Positions 63,501 through 64,000 of a stretch of 64,000 nt of DNA are shown one piece after another; the stretch's first letter is position 1, and each line of letters begins with the position of its first letter. A model generated the notes under the pieces. The model did not search any database and was not told the DNA's origin. It saw nothing but the letters and a program-made list of their open reading frames with translations. The stretch is from Elymus sibiricus (taxonomy: Eukaryota; Streptophyta; Magnoliopsida; Poales; Poaceae): NCBI GenBank assembly GCA_039707655.1, contig CM077676.1, positions 430,009,379-430,073,378 on the forward strand, written 5' to 3'. The position numbers were made by a program, and so were the translations under genes.

Positions 63501-64000
63501 ACGTTCGGTGGGCGCTCAGCGGAGAAGGGCAAGACTCTTTTGGATCCTTGGGGGTTGTCACGCGCTCCAGTGATGCCGCCCAGCCATTGAACGACTGTTT
63601 CTTCTGAGACATCCTCCGGATGGGTACGAGTGGTGTCGTCGACTCCCGAGTAATGCCACATGGGATGGTCCCATGCCAGGAGCGGCTGGATCCGTCGACC
63701 GAGGAACACCTCCAGCAGATCCAGACCAGTCACTCCGCCACGAATCAGATTCACTACACCATTCATCAAGATTCCTACGTTGGCCTTCTCTTCATCGGCC
63801 ACAGTCAGAGATTTGGGCACAGTGGGTCGAGCCAGTGTGAAGGGGGGAAGACCAGTCGACACGTTTGGGGATGCGACATCGTTGCAATAGAACCAAGTCG
63901 ACTGCCAGCCCCGCACTGAGTCCGGAAAGGTTAACGCCGGGAAAGCACTCCCCGTCCTCTTTTGGAGGCCCAAACCCCCACATAACTGGATAACGTTGGT
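60564..64000 (-). pseudogene. RLG-G antisense gene (aORF), spliced, Transposase_28-type domain
   Basis: Read on the minus strand, exons fit at 64000-63500 (partial), 63420-63058, 62982-62900, 62825-62464, 61626-61503, 61430-61128 and 61045-60564, each with GT/AG borders. The first exon carries a putative gypsy-type transposon domain (Transposase_28/PF04195-like): WQSTWFYCND, LIRGGVTGLDLLEVFLGRRI, DHPMWHYSG, GGITGARDNPQGSKRVLPF. The next exons are acidic (DSADINYAEDGEGSDDDSEE), then basic and Pro-rich. The later exons are coiled coil ([20 protein letters not shown]). A TAA at 60981-60983 in the last exon stops the frame early, though it continues in frame to 60564. Such antisense ORFs are known from Tat elements, with unknown function. 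Confidence 0.7.
61900..62400. repeat. Tandem repeat of about 143-150 bp within an aORF intron
   Basis: GTCTCGGGGACTACACCCAG starts at 61931, 62081 and 62224, each followed by TGGGTGCACTCAGCGTGC and an ACTCGACCAGG block. The ACTAGACCAGG/ACTCGACCAGG block alone recurs twice more (62282 and 62326). The array lies in the inferred intron between 62464 and 61626. Confidence 0.8.

Larger units (their letters stand above)
52343..64000 (+). mobile_element. RLG-G: Tat-like Gypsy retrotransposon, 3' end outside window
   Basis: The order is 5' LTR (52343-52933), primer site, gag-pro-pol in one frame (53000-59092), a 142-bp satellite array, then a spliced antisense gene from 64000 back to 60564. An extra RNase H after the first and an antisense ORF downstream of pol are traits of the Tat lineage. 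GACAG at 52338-52342 is the candidate target copy; the 3' LTR is not in the window. Confidence 0.9.

Overview
This window is grass nuclear DNA, almost certainly from a Triticeae genome (wheat, barley, rye or Aegilops type). It consists almost entirely of nested transposable elements, and I see no intact ordinary host gene, tRNA, rRNA or CRISPR array. The clues to the organism are Gypsy LTRs that begin TGATACGTC and end in CTTGTGGGTTATCA or CTTGTGGGTCATCA, CACTA elements carrying AGTCCCGGTT or TTTGCCGTCTGC subterminal repeats, Harbinger termini, and a Sirevirus-like Copia element. Family names are given only as likenesses, because no database search was possible.

Left block (1-27710). A minus-strand Gypsy element (RLG-A) enters from the left with a broken gag, an extra ORF upstream of gag (ORF0) and a Met-tRNA-type primer site. 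Its LTR of about 4.1 kb (1683-27710) is split by two younger insertions. RLG-B (2850-12058, TSD GAGGC) is a pol-less Athila-like Gypsy element with gag, protease and a 3' ORF. DTC-1 (13506-26183, TSD TGT) is a full-length CACTA transposon. It carries a small coiled-coil membrane protein gene, a TNPD-like transposase, and a second gene that joins a Transposase_24-like region to a Ulp1-like protease. All the large genes are decayed, mostly by in-frame stops that look like C-to-T transitions.

Middle block (27711-37349). RLG-A lies inside a Harbinger-type element (DTH-1), which ends near 29489. About 0.9 kb of unclassified DNA follows, then a second Harbinger terminus (DTH-2, from 30361). DTH-2 is cut at 31734 by a minus-strand Gypsy element (RLG-C) with an LTR, a short 3' ORF, integrase and RNase H.

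Right block (37350-64000). RLG-C is cut by a second CACTA element (DTC-2, from 37350). DTC-2 contains a Sirevirus-like Copia element (RLC-E, 37733-49458, TSD CCCCC) with gag and a very large intact 3' ORF but no pol. DTC-2 then continues with minisatellites, a long hairpin and a TNPA-like ORF, and is cut by a third CACTA-type terminus (DTC-3, 52164). DTC-3 is in turn cut by a plus-strand Tat-like Gypsy element (RLG-G, from 52343). RLG-G has a single-frame gag-pro-pol with three in-frame stops, a 142-bp satellite array, and a spliced antisense ORF that runs off the right edge.

The most interesting theme is that several unrelated retrotransposons carry an extra ORF downstream of gag or pol. In RLG-B, RLG-C and RLC-E the extra ORF is on the sense strand and preceded by what looks like its own promoter, in two cases with a 5' UTR intron. 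In RLG-G it is antisense. The RLG-B (Gypsy) and RLC-E (Copia) ORFs also share a short motif.
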